Shown piece after piece: positions 49,046 through 59,357 of a DNA stretch of 64,000 nucleotides. Source of the DNA: Chloroflexota bacterium (GTDB lineage Bacteria > Chloroflexota > Anaerolineae > Aggregatilineales > Phototrophicaceae); the NCBI GenBank assembly GCA_011523735.1, contig WTGB01000165.1:62001-126000 (forward strand). Direction: 5' to 3'. Position 1 is the first letter of the stretch, and each line of letters opens with the position of its first letter. Both the position numbers and the translations under genes were made by a program. Under the pieces are notes generated by a model, which saw only the letters and a program-made list of their open reading frames with translations, did not search any database and was not told where the DNA came from.

Positions 49046-50536
49046 TCAGATTTCGCCTTCTTCGCCAACTATGTGAATCTTTATAAGGTTCGTGCGACCG
49101 TCAATGCCGAAGGGCACCCCCGCAATGATAACCAGCCTGTCGCCACGCCGCACCAAGCCCTTGTCATGCGCTGCCCGAATGATGATGCTTATCATTTCGT
49201 CTATCGTCGTAAACTCTTCTACCAGCAGCGGCGTCACGCCCCAGACAAGCGCCATTCTTCGTTGTGTGGTTGCCATCGGCGTCATACAGAGGATTGGGGT
49301 TCTGGGCCTTTCTTTGGCCACGCGCCGAGTTGTATAGCCTGACATGCTGGTGGTTACAATCGCTTTCGGCTCGATCGCTTGCGAAATGTCGAATGTCGCT
49401 CGGCTAATTGCGATTGAACTGTCCTCGCGCGATTGGCTTGCGCGGATGCCTTCCATGGCGTCGGTGGCCAGTGTGCTGAAATTATGCAGGTTGCGCTCAG
49501 CGATTGTCGCAATCTCGCTCATCACTTCGACTGAGCGGACCGGATAGTTGCCACTAGCGCTTTCTGCGCTCAACATAATCGCATCCGTCCCGTCCAGAAT
49601 CGCGTTGTAAACATCGCTCGCCTCCGCGCGGGTCGGGCGCGGATTGTCTGTCATCGATTCCAGCATTTGCGTGGCCGTGATGACCGGCTTGGCCGCCGCA
49701 TTGCACAACTTGATTATCCGCTTCTGATGATAGGGCACTTCCTCCGCTGGCGTTTCAATGCCCAGGTCGCCGCGCGCCACCATAATGCCGTCGCAAATTT
49801 CAATGATCTCTTCGATATTCTCCAGCGCCTCGCCCATCTCGATTTTGGCGATGATCGCCGCATCTTTGCCCAGTTCTGCCATCAGCGTTTTGAGCTCGCG
49901 AATGTCGTTGGCACTGCGGACAAATGACATCGCGATATAGTCGCAGTCTTGAGCGAGCGCAAACCTAATGTCTTCGCGATCTTTTTCGGTTATGGCGGAA
50001 AGTGTCAAGCGGGCATTAGGCGCCGACACGCCCTTGCGCGGCTTTAGCGCCCCACCGACGACGACATTGCAGACGAGGTTCCGGCCATCGGCTTCTTTCA
50101 CGCGAAACTGCAAATTGCCATCATCCAGCAAGAGTATCGTGCCAGCCCGGATATCCCGCACAAATTCAGGATGCGGCAGCGATACCACTCCGTTCGATCC
50201 GACTACATCATCACTTGTCAGCGTAATAGTATCCCCTATATCCAATACCATTGGCTCGGGCTCAAACATTCCCAGCCGTATCTTGGGTCCCTGGATATCA
50301 CATAGGATAGCCACCACGCTGTCTTCTTCCGCGGAAATGCGGCGGATATGTTCGATTACTCTGCCGTGTGTTTCCCGGTCGCCATGCGAAAAATTGATGC
50401 GGGCGACATTCATGCCCGCGCGGATCATATCGCGCAAGACATCTGGTTCGCGGGATGCGGGACCGATTGTGGCTACGATCTTGGTGTGTTTGTTATCCAA
50501 TCTCGGTCGCACTCTTGTCCCTTTCGAACTCGCCAC
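49046..50536 (-). CDS. pyk: Pyruvate kinase
   Basis: TKIVATIGPASREPDVLRDMIRAGMNVARINFSHGD, GIMVARGDLGIETP, TATQMLESM. Confidence 0.97.
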   Translation of the reverse strand: MASSKGTRVRPRLDNKHTKIVATIGPASREPDVLRDMIRAGMNVARINFSHGDRETHGRVIEHIRRISAEEDSVVAILCDIQGPKIRLGMFEPEPMVLDIGDTITLTSDDVVGSNGVVSLPHPEFVRDIRAGTILLLDDGNLQFRVKEADGRNLVCNVVVGGALKPRKGVSAPNARLTLSAITEKDREDIRFALAQDCDYIAMSFVRSANDIRELKTLMAELGKDAAIIAKIEMGEALENIEEIIEICDGIMVARGDLGIETPAEEVPYHQKRIIKLCNAAAKPVITATQMLESMTDNPRPTRAEASDVYNAILDGTDAIMLSAESASGNYPVRSVEVMSEIATIAERNLHNFSTLATDAMEGIRASQSREDSSIAISRATFDISQAIEPKAIVTTSMSGYTTRRVAKERPRTPILCMTPMATTQRRMALVWGVTPLLVEEFTTIDEMISIIIRAAHDKGLVRRGDRLVIIAGVPFGIDGRTNLIKIHIVGEEGEI

Positions 50537-50541
50537 AGCAC

Positions 50542-51837
<1,296 letters not shown>

Positions 51838-52241
51838 CTATGAGCCTCCGATGATCCCCGGCTGCTGATGCGCAGCCGCTTCGAGCATCCAAATACAGCT
51901 AGATATGATAGTATACCTTTTGCCGCAATCACACCTCAACATCAACTGTCAAGTCTTTAAGAAAATCCTGACTCGACTTGATGTACCCGGTATGTAAATC
52001 CTCTACTGCTCACTTCGTCGAATCTCTTCAACGCGCGAACATTTAGTCGCCTATTCCCAGTTGATTTCTGCTATACTGACCACCATGAACGCTAGATCGC
52101 CAATCCAGCATTTAATCCGAAAACATACCGTCCCTAACCCCAAAATCAACGCTATCGCGAAATCTATATTTCAACCCCGAAAAATGCCGCTGTATACATA
52201 CTGTATCGATAGAGACTGGCAAATATGATATCCAATTGTCG

Positions 52242-52330
52242 TCTTTTCTCATCCTTTATTCATCCTCGATTGATCTTTTTTCATCCTCTGTTCATCCTCA
52301 ATTGGTCTTTTTTCATCCTTTGCTTATCTA
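52242..52330. repeat. About 2.8 copies of a 32-bp tandem repeat
   Basis: TCTTTTCTCATCCTTTATTCATCCTCGATTGA / TCTTTTTTCATCCTCTGTTCATCCTCAATTGG / TCTTTTTTCATCCTTTGCTTATCTA. Confidence 0.8.
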
Positions 52331-52506
52331 ACGGAATGACCGTGAGCGGACACAGAAATGGCGAAACATTCTCGGCTTGTCTTCCCGGATTCTGCAAGCG
52401 CGCAGATAAGGGGTTGAACTCAAACCGTCCCCTTGCGCGTTGCTGGATCCAGCGCGCATCAATTAGAATGAGATAATCTGTGGCAGTAAACAGAAACACG
52501 CGAATC

Positions 52507-53685
52507 ATGAAAACAAAACGCCAGGTCTACCTCGACTATTCCGCGTCCACGCCGGTCGATCCCCGCGTCTTGGAAGCGATGATGCCATATTTCAGCGAAG
52601 TCTATGGCAATCCTACTTCAGCGCATCGCTATGGACGGGCGGCTGAACGCGCCATCGAGGACGCCCGCGAAACCGTCGCGGCCATTCTCAACTGCCAGCC
52701 GGCCGAGATCATCTTCACCAGCGGTGGCTCGGAAAGCGACAACCTCGCGATCCGCGGCGCGGCTTGGCGGGCGCGGATGCATAATGCCCCCGCGCGGCTC
52801 ATCACATCGCCGGTGGAACACAGCGCCGTGACCAACACTATGCGGCAAATGAGCCAGCTTATGGGTTTCGAATCGGTCGTCTTGCCCGTCGATCGTTATG
52901 GGCTGGTCAATACATTTGCCTTTCGCGAAGCTTGTGAACAGGGCGGCGCTATCGCAAGCATCATCTACGCAAACAACGAACTGGGCAGCGTGAATGACTT
53001 GCCTGCTCTAGCAGCGGTCGCCAGGTCCAGCGGCATTCTATTTCATACCGACGCCGTGCAGGCCGGCGGGCAGTTGACTCTCGATGTCGAGCAGCTAGGT
53101 GTTGATATGCTCAGCCTTTCGGCGCATAAATTCTATGGACCAAAGGGCGTCGGCATACTCTACCTGCGAAAAGGCGTCGAGTTGGCGCCCACGCTTACCG
53201 GCGGGAGCCACGAACACGGACGCCGCGCCGGCACGCACAATACGCCTTTCATCATCGGCCTTGCCCGCGCGCTGGAATTGGCGCATCAAGAGAACGCGGA
53301 GCGACTCGCCCATTTTCAGCAGATGCGCGACAGACTGGTCAGTGGCGTCTTGAGTCGTGTCCCCGGCGCGCAATTGAGCGGTCACCCGGACAAACGCCTG
53401 CCATCTCACGCCAGCTTCATCTTCGCTGGCATTGATGCCAACGCGCTGTTGATTCACCTCGATATGAACGGCATCGCAGCCAGCAGCGGTTCAGCCTGCA
53501 AGACCGGCAATCCGGAACCATCCGAAATCTTGCTGGCGGTTGGCTATACCGCTGAACAAGCGAAGAGCGGCTTGCGCTTGTCAGTCGGCGCCCACACAAC
53601 CCAAGAGGACATCAATTACACTGTGGACGTACTTGTGAATGCCGTTGAGAAACTGAGCCTGTTGAATCGCGAGGGTCTGTCATGA
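52507..53685 (+). CDS. Cysteine desulfurase (NifS/IscS family)
   Basis: VYLDYSASTPVDPRVLEAMMPYFSEVYGNPTSAHRYGR, LSLSAHKFYGPKGVGILYLRKG, SSGSACKTGNPEPS. Start set at MKTKRQ. Confidence 0.95.
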   Translation: MKTKRQVYLDYSASTPVDPRVLEAMMPYFSEVYGNPTSAHRYGRAAERAIEDARETVAAILNCQPAEIIFTSGGSESDNLAIRGAAWRARMHNAPARLITSPVEHSAVTNTMRQMSQLMGFESVVLPVDRYGLVNTFAFREACEQGGAIASIIYANNELGSVNDLPALAAVARSSGILFHTDAVQAGGQLTLDVEQLGVDMLSLSAHKFYGPKGVGILYLRKGVELAPTLTGGSHEHGRRAGTHNTPFIIGLARALELAHQENAERLAHFQQMRDRLVSGVLSRVPGAQLSGHPDKRLPSHASFIFAGIDANALLIHLDMNGIAASSGSACKTGNPEPSEILLAVGYTAEQAKSGLRLSVGAHTTQEDINYTVDVLVNAVEKLSLLNREGLS

Positions 53686-54809
53686 TCCGGTCAAATACGC
53701 GCGTCGTCGTCGCGATGAGCGGCGGTGTGGACAGCTCGGTCGCTGCCGCGCTCTTGGTCGAAGCCGGTTACGATGTCGTCGGCATGATGATGCGCCTCTG
53801 GTCCGATCCGGCTTTAGGCGGCGCTGAGCATAATCGCTGTTGTACGCCCGATCAAATGAGCGACGCCCGCCGTATCGCCGACAAGCTGGGCATTCCCTTC
53901 TACGTGCTGGATACGAAGGACATCTTCCGCCAAACGGTCGTTCAGTATTTCATCGATCAGCATCGCGATGGGTATACGCCTAATCCCTGCCTTGAATGCA
54001 ACCGCCGCATCCGCTTTGATTGGCTGCTGCGCAACGCTCTGGCACTGGATGCCGACTACCTGGCCACCGGTCACTACGCGCGTATCGCAACAGATGAAAA
54101 CGGTGACTGGCTTCTGCGCCGCGGTCTTGATGCAGATAAAGACCAGAGCTATGTCCTGAGTGTAATGAGCCAGGATCAACTCGGACGCACGCTCTTTCCA
54201 GTGGGCGAATATCCCAAGTCCGAAGTGCGGAAACTGGCCGCGGAACTCGGACTTGATGTCGCCAGCAAGAAAGATAGCCAGGACCTCTGCTTCCTGGGCA
54301 ATAGCGATTATCGCAATTTCCTGCGACTGCACGCCCCCGATGTTATAAAGCCCGGACCAATCGTGAACAGGGCCGGCGATGTGCTTGGCAAGCACCAGGG
54401 CCTGGCGAATTACACTATCGGGCAAAGAAAAGGCTTGGGGATCTCATCCCAAGAGCCTTTGTACGTCTTGGCAATGAACGACATCAGAAACGCTCTCGTC
54501 GTCGGCACTCGGGATCAGCTCGGCCGCGATACGCTGACCGCGGAGCATGTCAACTGGGTGAGCGGCGCGCCCCCGTCAGAATCCTTTCGCTGCCATGTCA
54601 AGATTCGTTACCGCGCCCAACCGCAACCAGCCACGATTGAAGTCAGCGCCGACGGTGTTATGCAGGTGCGCTTTGACGAGCCACAGCGCGATATCACGCC
54701 GGGACAAGCCGCTGTTGTCTATCAAGGCGATGTCTGCCTTGGTGGCGGTGTCATCGCCAAGTTTGAAGAGTTGGAGGGCGCTGCCCTCCAGCGTGAACCG
54801 GCCGTATGA
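53682..54809 (+). CDS. mnmA: tRNA-specific 2-thiouridylase MnmA
   Basis: VVVAMSGGVDSSVAAALL, NPCLECNRRIRFDWLL, ATGHYAR, SKKDSQDLCFLG; ATGA overlap with the cysteine desulfurase. Confidence 0.97.
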   Translation: MIRSNTRVVVAMSGGVDSSVAAALLVEAGYDVVGMMMRLWSDPALGGAEHNRCCTPDQMSDARRIADKLGIPFYVLDTKDIFRQTVVQYFIDQHRDGYTPNPCLECNRRIRFDWLLRNALALDADYLATGHYARIATDENGDWLLRRGLDADKDQSYVLSVMSQDQLGRTLFPVGEYPKSEVRKLAAELGLDVASKKDSQDLCFLGNSDYRNFLRLHAPDVIKPGPIVNRAGDVLGKHQGLANYTIGQRKGLGISSQEPLYVLAMNDIRNALVVGTRDQLGRDTLTAEHVNWVSGAPPSESFRCHVKIRYRAQPQPATIEVSADGVMQVRFDEPQRDITPGQAAVVYQGDVCLGGGVIAKFEELEGAALQREPAV

Positions 54810-54845
54810 AGACGTCATAATGCATGCGAACCAGACTACAGCCGG

Positions 54846-55652
54846 TCACATTTGCAACCCAAACACCACATGGCTTATCTCACCTTGGAAAAGCAGCACA
54901 AGGGTCGTAGCCATGAGGATATAGGGAGCGTATGGTAAGGCCGTGAATCGCTTGTATCGGCGCTTGCGCAGGCGGGTTAGCGCCAAATACACGGCCGCTC
55001 CGGCGCCAGCGAGCGCGATCGCCAAGACTATCGCCACTAGTATGTTGGGAAATCCCAAGATTAACCCGGCGAGCCCCATGAGGTAAACATCGCCCAGACC
55101 AAACACAGGAGTGGCGACTCTCTTCACCAGTCCATCAAATAGCCGACCGCCCAAATATATGAGCGAAAAAGTCGCGCCCCCGCATAAGCCGCCGACAAGC
55201 GCTGATGCCAAGTTCGGCGGGCTCTGAGGAAAAACTGCCGCGTCAACAACAGCGAGCGCAGCCGCAAACATTACTGGCTTGATCAGTATCTGCCGCCGCT
55301 CCAAATCCACCACCGCGAGGAGTACAAATATCACGGCATAAGCCTGCCAGATTAGCCGCTGCCCGCTCGGCAAGGAGGCATCATCTCCCGTTACGAACTG
55401 CGTTATCGCCATCAGCCCGGCCAGAGTCAACTCGGTCAATGGATAGCGCCAGCTCAGCTTGGAGTGGGGCGGTTTGGCTTGCCATACTTCGAAGAGCAAT
55501 GCGGTGACCCCCAGCCAAGCATAGACCGGACGCCGGCTGCCATCTTCGTTGCGAGGAGGCCGCGGGAACCGTCCCGCTGGCAGTTCGTCAGCCAGCGCGT
55601 TGACCGCGCCGCCGACGAGCATACCAACTATGGCAATCAGAACGATGTCCAT
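54846..55652 (-). CDS. Prepilin-type (A24) peptidase-like membrane protein
   Basis: Polytopic; VVDLERRQILIKP and FGLGDVYLMGLAGLILGFP (two Asp-containing A24 motifs); no CxxC metal-binding pair. Confidence 0.8.
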   Translation of the reverse strand: MDIVLIAIVGMLVGGAVNALADELPAGRFPRPPRNEDGSRRPVYAWLGVTALLFEVWQAKPPHSKLSWRYPLTELTLAGLMAITQFVTGDDASLPSGQRLIWQAYAVIFVLLAVVDLERRQILIKPVMFAAALAVVDAAVFPQSPPNLASALVGGLCGGATFSLIYLGGRLFDGLVKRVATPVFGLGDVYLMGLAGLILGFPNILVAIVLAIALAGAGAAVYLALTRLRKRRYKRFTALPYAPYILMATTLVLLFQGEISHVVFGLQM

Positions 55653-55672
55653 GGTCGTGCACCCGGCAGCCT

Positions 55673-56212
55673 CTAAGGCGCGGGCATGAGTTCTGGCGCG
55701 GGTGGCAGCAGCGCGACCGAAATCGCGACCAGAAGCAGCAAGCTCGCGATACCCACAATCACAATGGAGACTCGCTGTCGCGCCGAGAATTGGCTGCCGT
55801 CATCGTCGGAGGTATCGGTGTCAAAAACCAATTCGACAGGCGCGGCTGACAGACCGTCAATCCGCCAGAGCTTCAGCTTCGGCTTGGCGCGCTCTAGCGA
55901 TACGATCAAATGCAGCAGCTTGGGATCCAGCGCCTCGTTAATATCCGTCCGCGATGGAATCGGCGCAGACCGCGGATGTGAATGGTAAACCCCCATCCAT
56001 TCCAGACCGTCAGCATCGATAGCCTTTAGCGCCGTAAGCTGTTCTTCCGGATCGAACTGAAAGCGGTCATCTCGGTTTGCCGCGGCGTTGCGGAGCGAAA
56101 TGGCGCGGCTTATGGTCCTATAGTCGCCGGCAAGCACACCACAGGCTTCATGCGGCGCTTCGGCTTCGGCATGATCGGCAATCTGACGCGCGACATCGTA
56201 GGGAATCCTCAT
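55673..56212 (-). CDS. JAB/MPN (M67) metalloprotease with C-terminal TM helix
   Basis: JAMM motif HSHPRSAPIPSRTD (HxHx7Sx2D) with upstream E in HEACGVLAG; C-terminal VSIVIVGIASLLLLVAISVALL. Start set at MRIPYD. Confidence 0.88.
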   Translation of the reverse strand: MRIPYDVARQIADHAEAEAPHEACGVLAGDYRTISRAISLRNAAANRDDRFQFDPEEQLTALKAIDADGLEWMGVYHSHPRSAPIPSRTDINEALDPKLLHLIVSLERAKPKLKLWRIDGLSAAPVELVFDTDTSDDDGSQFSARQRVSIVIVGIASLLLLVAISVALLPPAPELMPAP

Positions 56213-56219
56213 CGCATGA

Positions 56220-56582
56220 TTAGCTCGCTTCTGGGGGAATCCGAAAGCAGATTTCGGCTGCGTCTTGGGGTGGATCTCGCGATTCGTAATACAACTCTGC
56301 CGCCAGCTTGTAATCTCCGGTCGGGTCGTCCAAGCCGCGAATATGCATAGTGAATTCGTTGTCGAAATGCATCGTGGCGATGACATCCAAATCACTGACC
56401 ATCAAACCATCGAATCTTCGCGCGGTTATTAGCAGGTTCGGCCGCTCTTGAAAAGGTGTCAGCTTGAGGTTGACCTTCACGCGAAAGCGATCTTTGTAGG
56501 GCTTAGCGCTGAGCTCCTCGATCTTGACCCTGTGCTTCGGCTGCGGCACCAAATTGGCATCGTTAAACAGATTGATTTCCAC
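56220..56582 (-). CDS. Uncharacterised beta-rich 120-aa protein
   Basis: Alternating beta pattern KIEELSAKPYKDRFRVKVNLKLTPFQERPNLLITARRFDG...EFTMHIRGLDDPTGDYKLAAELYYES; 7 bp upstream of the JAMM ORF. Confidence 0.72.
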   Translation of the reverse strand: MEINLFNDANLVPQPKHRVKIEELSAKPYKDRFRVKVNLKLTPFQERPNLLITARRFDGLMVSDLDVIATMHFDNEFTMHIRGLDDPTGDYKLAAELYYESRDPPQDAAEICFRIPPEAS

Positions 56583-56583
56583 G

Positions 56584-57027
56584 TTATCCTCGTCTGATCT
56601 CGTTCTGCAGCGCCCGCAAGGTCCTCATTGCCTTTGAGTAATCTTCCGCTGGCACAAAGATGTGATCGCGAGAAAACGCGGCGAAGGCGAGTATGGGAAT
56701 GTTCGCCTTCGCCAGCGCGTCGCTGATATGCGCGATGAAACCGATCAAGTCTGGCTCGAGGGCTTCTGCAAATGTGATTAACCGGTAGCTTTGTTCACTT
56801 ATGCTCGCCGCGTGCAGACGCTTGCTAAAGTTCAGGTGTACATCCTCGCGGAGCAAAAGTGTCACTTCGTCTTTGTCGACAAGGAGCGCGGAGAACGCAA
56901 TTCCCGCTTCCGCAAGGATTGCGGCTCCCAAAGTAATGGCATTCGCCGGCAAACGCAGAACCCGATACACCTGCTCATCAGTATGAAACGCTGTGCTGCT
57001 TAGAACTTGCTCTGCTGTTTGTGTCAC
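56584..57027 (-). CDS. ACT/CASTOR-like domain protein
   Basis: ALLVDKDEVTLLLREDVH...PDLIGFIAHISDALAKANIPILAFAAFSRDHIFVPAEDYSKAMRTLRAL. Confidence 0.75.
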   Translation of the reverse strand: MTQTAEQVLSSTAFHTDEQVYRVLRLPANAITLGAAILAEAGIAFSALLVDKDEVTLLLREDVHLNFSKRLHAASISEQSYRLITFAEALEPDLIGFIAHISDALAKANIPILAFAAFSRDHIFVPAEDYSKAMRTLRALQNEIRRG

Positions 57028-57033
57028 AGGCCT

Positions 57034-57852
57034 CTACTCGGCGAATTGGAAGGTGGATTCGGCATAGTACCGTATGCTGCGGGCGGCGTATTGCTCTCGT
57101 AGCCATTCTTGCAGTTTTTTGTTCTTTGTATCGAGCGGGCTATCCGCGCGCAAACGCGCCATCGGATAATTCACATTGAGCGCTCGCCCATGAACAATGT
57201 GACGGCTAACCCCCGGCGGAAGATAAGCGCCTTGCAAAGCCGCTTCGATGATATCCTGCGGCTGATAAGCGGGAAACATGATCAGAGCGAATCCGCTGGG
57301 GAACAGTGACCAAATCTGGCCGGGATCGCTGAGCGGCGTCCGGTAAAGCGCCGCCGAATTGTGATAAGCGCTTACTACCTGAGTCAGTGTCGCATTTCTT
57401 TCCGCCAAACCTTCGGCCACCGCATGGATGGAGTACACCGGACCTTCTCGCAATAAGATTTGCGCCACCGCGCTTGAATCCCAACCAGAGCGGATATTGG
57501 TATTTCTGATCGCTTCCAATTCTCGCAGCAGCCGCTTGGAATCCCAATCAGCCACGACATGCTGCCAGACGCCAAGCTCGACATAATCGCTTTCGTAATC
57601 CAAGATCTGAACGAGAATATGTTCAAAGCCGAGCAGGCGCATCGATAAATGACGATTCGACCCGTCCATAAGCACGTATCGCCCATCGGGCAACTCAGCG
57701 ACAAGTGGCGGATTCGTAAAGTACTCGGCTCTCTTCAGCCGCTTCATCAATGGTTGCGATCTCTGTACATCGCTTTTTTCATGCGGCAATATGGCATCAA
57801 CACAGACGATTCGCAGTTCGGGCGAAGGCGCGCTTATCGGATTCGAAAACAT
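57034..57852 (-). CDS. ParB/SbnI-like domain protein
   Basis: VDAILPHEKSDVQRSQPLMKRLKRAEYFTNPPLVAELPDGRYVLMDGSNRHLSMRLLGFEHILVQILDY. Confidence 0.72.
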   Translation of the reverse strand: MFSNPISAPSPELRIVCVDAILPHEKSDVQRSQPLMKRLKRAEYFTNPPLVAELPDGRYVLMDGSNRHLSMRLLGFEHILVQILDYESDYVELGVWQHVVADWDSKRLLRELEAIRNTNIRSGWDSSAVAQILLREGPVYSIHAVAEGLAERNATLTQVVSAYHNSAALYRTPLSDPGQIWSLFPSGFALIMFPAYQPQDIIEAALQGAYLPPGVSRHIVHGRALNVNYPMARLRADSPLDTKNKKLQEWLREQYAARSIRYYAESTFQFAE

Positions 57853-57954
57853 CGGTTTCCCGAGTAAAATGTGCTAGAGATCGCGACTAGCGTAACATGA
57901 ACTGGGGCGCGGGGCAATTGTGCTGACGCTTAAAGCGGTGCGAGGATCGATATA

Positions 57955-58476
57955 ATGGGCGCAAAGCAGCAGGGTGCTGATGCTACGGGCGGTCGATGGC
58001 TGACCATCCCGCGAACTTTGTCTTTCATTTTGAACGGCGACGATGTGCTGTTAATGAAGCGCGCAAGCCATAAACGTGTTTTCCCCAATCAATACAATGG
58101 TCTGGGCGGTCACATCGAACGCGATGAAGATCCGGCAAGCGGCGCCATCCGCGAGATCGTCGAGGAATCTGGCTTGGAGGTGCATTCCCTGCGTCTGCGC
58201 AGCATCCACAATATCGACGCCGGCGAAAAAACCGGAATCATCCTCTTTGTATACACTGCCATAAGCGAGAGCCGCGAGGTCTCATGGCATAGCGCTGAAG
58301 GTACTCTAGAGTGGGTGCCGACGGATCGAATCAACGAGCTCGACCTGGTTGAGGATCTGCCGCATATCTTGCCGCGAATCCTTGAGATGGATGCTGATGA
58401 GCCGCCTTTTTCTGTCCTCGTCAGCTACGATGCGGCCGACCAGATTGTCCTCCAGTTCCGAGAAGGTGACCAATGA
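57955..58476 (+). CDS. NUDIX hydrolase
   Basis: GLGGHIERDEDPASGAIREIVEESGLEV (Nudix box). Confidence 0.92.
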   Translation: MGAKQQGADATGGRWLTIPRTLSFILNGDDVLLMKRASHKRVFPNQYNGLGGHIERDEDPASGAIREIVEESGLEVHSLRLRSIHNIDAGEKTGIILFVYTAISESREVSWHSAEGTLEWVPTDRINELDLVEDLPHILPRILEMDADEPPFSVLVSYDAADQIVLQFREGDQ

Positions 58477-58913
58477 CGCAAATAGCGCAGCCCGCCAATT
58501 CAAATGCTTTGGCTCCAATCGAAACGAAGAAACGGAGCCGCCTGCGTCGCCTGGGCTGCGGGCTGATTCTCGCGCTCTGGTTCCTACTTTTGTTGACGCC
58601 CTGCGCGCTTTTCTACCTAGCGGCGAATGGCGAAATTCGCCTGTATCATGCTGATATTCCTCAGCCCCATTCACACCCTCTGTTGCTGATATCACTCATA
58701 AACGAAATGGATAACCGGGGCCTGCAATTCCTGCGATCCACGACCGTCGGCGAATTCGACGATACCGCAGTCTGCGTCGAAACAGCTGTCAATTACTTGC
58801 TTTGGGAGTCAAGTAGCGGAAATCAAGACGTAACCTACTGCGACTGTTACACGCGCGCGGACGCCGCTTCAGCTTGGACCTTGATAGAGACGCATTTGTC
58901 GCCTTGCGCGTAG
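58473..58913 (+). CDS. Uncharacterised membrane protein
   Basis: Single strong TM; ATGA overlap with the NUDIX gene. Confidence 0.6.
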   Translation: MTQIAQPANSNALAPIETKKRSRLRRLGCGLILALWFLLLLTPCALFYLAANGEIRLYHADIPQPHSHPLLLISLINEMDNRGLQFLRSTTVGEFDDTAVCVETAVNYLLWESSSGNQDVTYCDCYTRADAASAWTLIETHLSPCA

Positions 58914-58952
58914 AATAATTGTGGCGACTTAAACCTTTGGCGGAGCGCGATA

Positions 58953-59264
58953 ATGGACTTGCTGCAAAACATTGATCCAGCGCACTTGCCATACATAGCT
59001 GCTGGCTGTGCCTTGCTTTGCATCGTGGTCTTCGTCATCGGCTTCCTCTTGCAGGCTGTCAGCGGCATCTTTAACGTCGCTCTTGGCTTGTTTGAACTCC
59101 TCATTGACCTGCTGCAAGGTGGACCCGTGGCTTGGTGCGGTTGCGTCGTTCTGCTCCTTGGCTTCGTCGCATTTGCCGGCGGGATATTCCTGCTGCTCAA
59201 CGCTCCCGAAAGCTGTGCCGCTCACCCCACGCGTTTCTGCCAGTGGTTCGGTTTTCTGCCTTAG
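58953..59264 (+). CDS. Small Cys-containing membrane protein
   Basis: Three hydrophobic segments with scattered Cys. Confidence 0.5.
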   Translation: MDLLQNIDPAHLPYIAAGCALLCIVVFVIGFLLQAVSGIFNVALGLFELLIDLLQGGPVAWCGCVVLLLGFVAFAGGIFLLLNAPESCAAHPTRFCQWFGFLP

Positions 59265-59300
59265 CTGGAAAATCAGCCTACCAGCAAGCAGAAAAATACT

Positions 59301-59329
59301 TTGCCAGGCTAAGTAATTTCTGCTAAAAT
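59301..59329 (+). promoter_or_regulatory. Candidate sigma70 promoter for 59358-60506
   Basis: TTGCCA - 17 bp - TAAAAT, about 28 bp upstream of the start codon. Confidence 0.6.
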
Positions 59330-59357
59330 AGCTGATACAACATACGCAGGAGTCTTC

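Noticed and set aside
52242-52330. Possible CRISPR array
   Set aside because: The repeats are directly adjacent with no unique spacers and no cas genes in the window; it is a plain tandem repeat.
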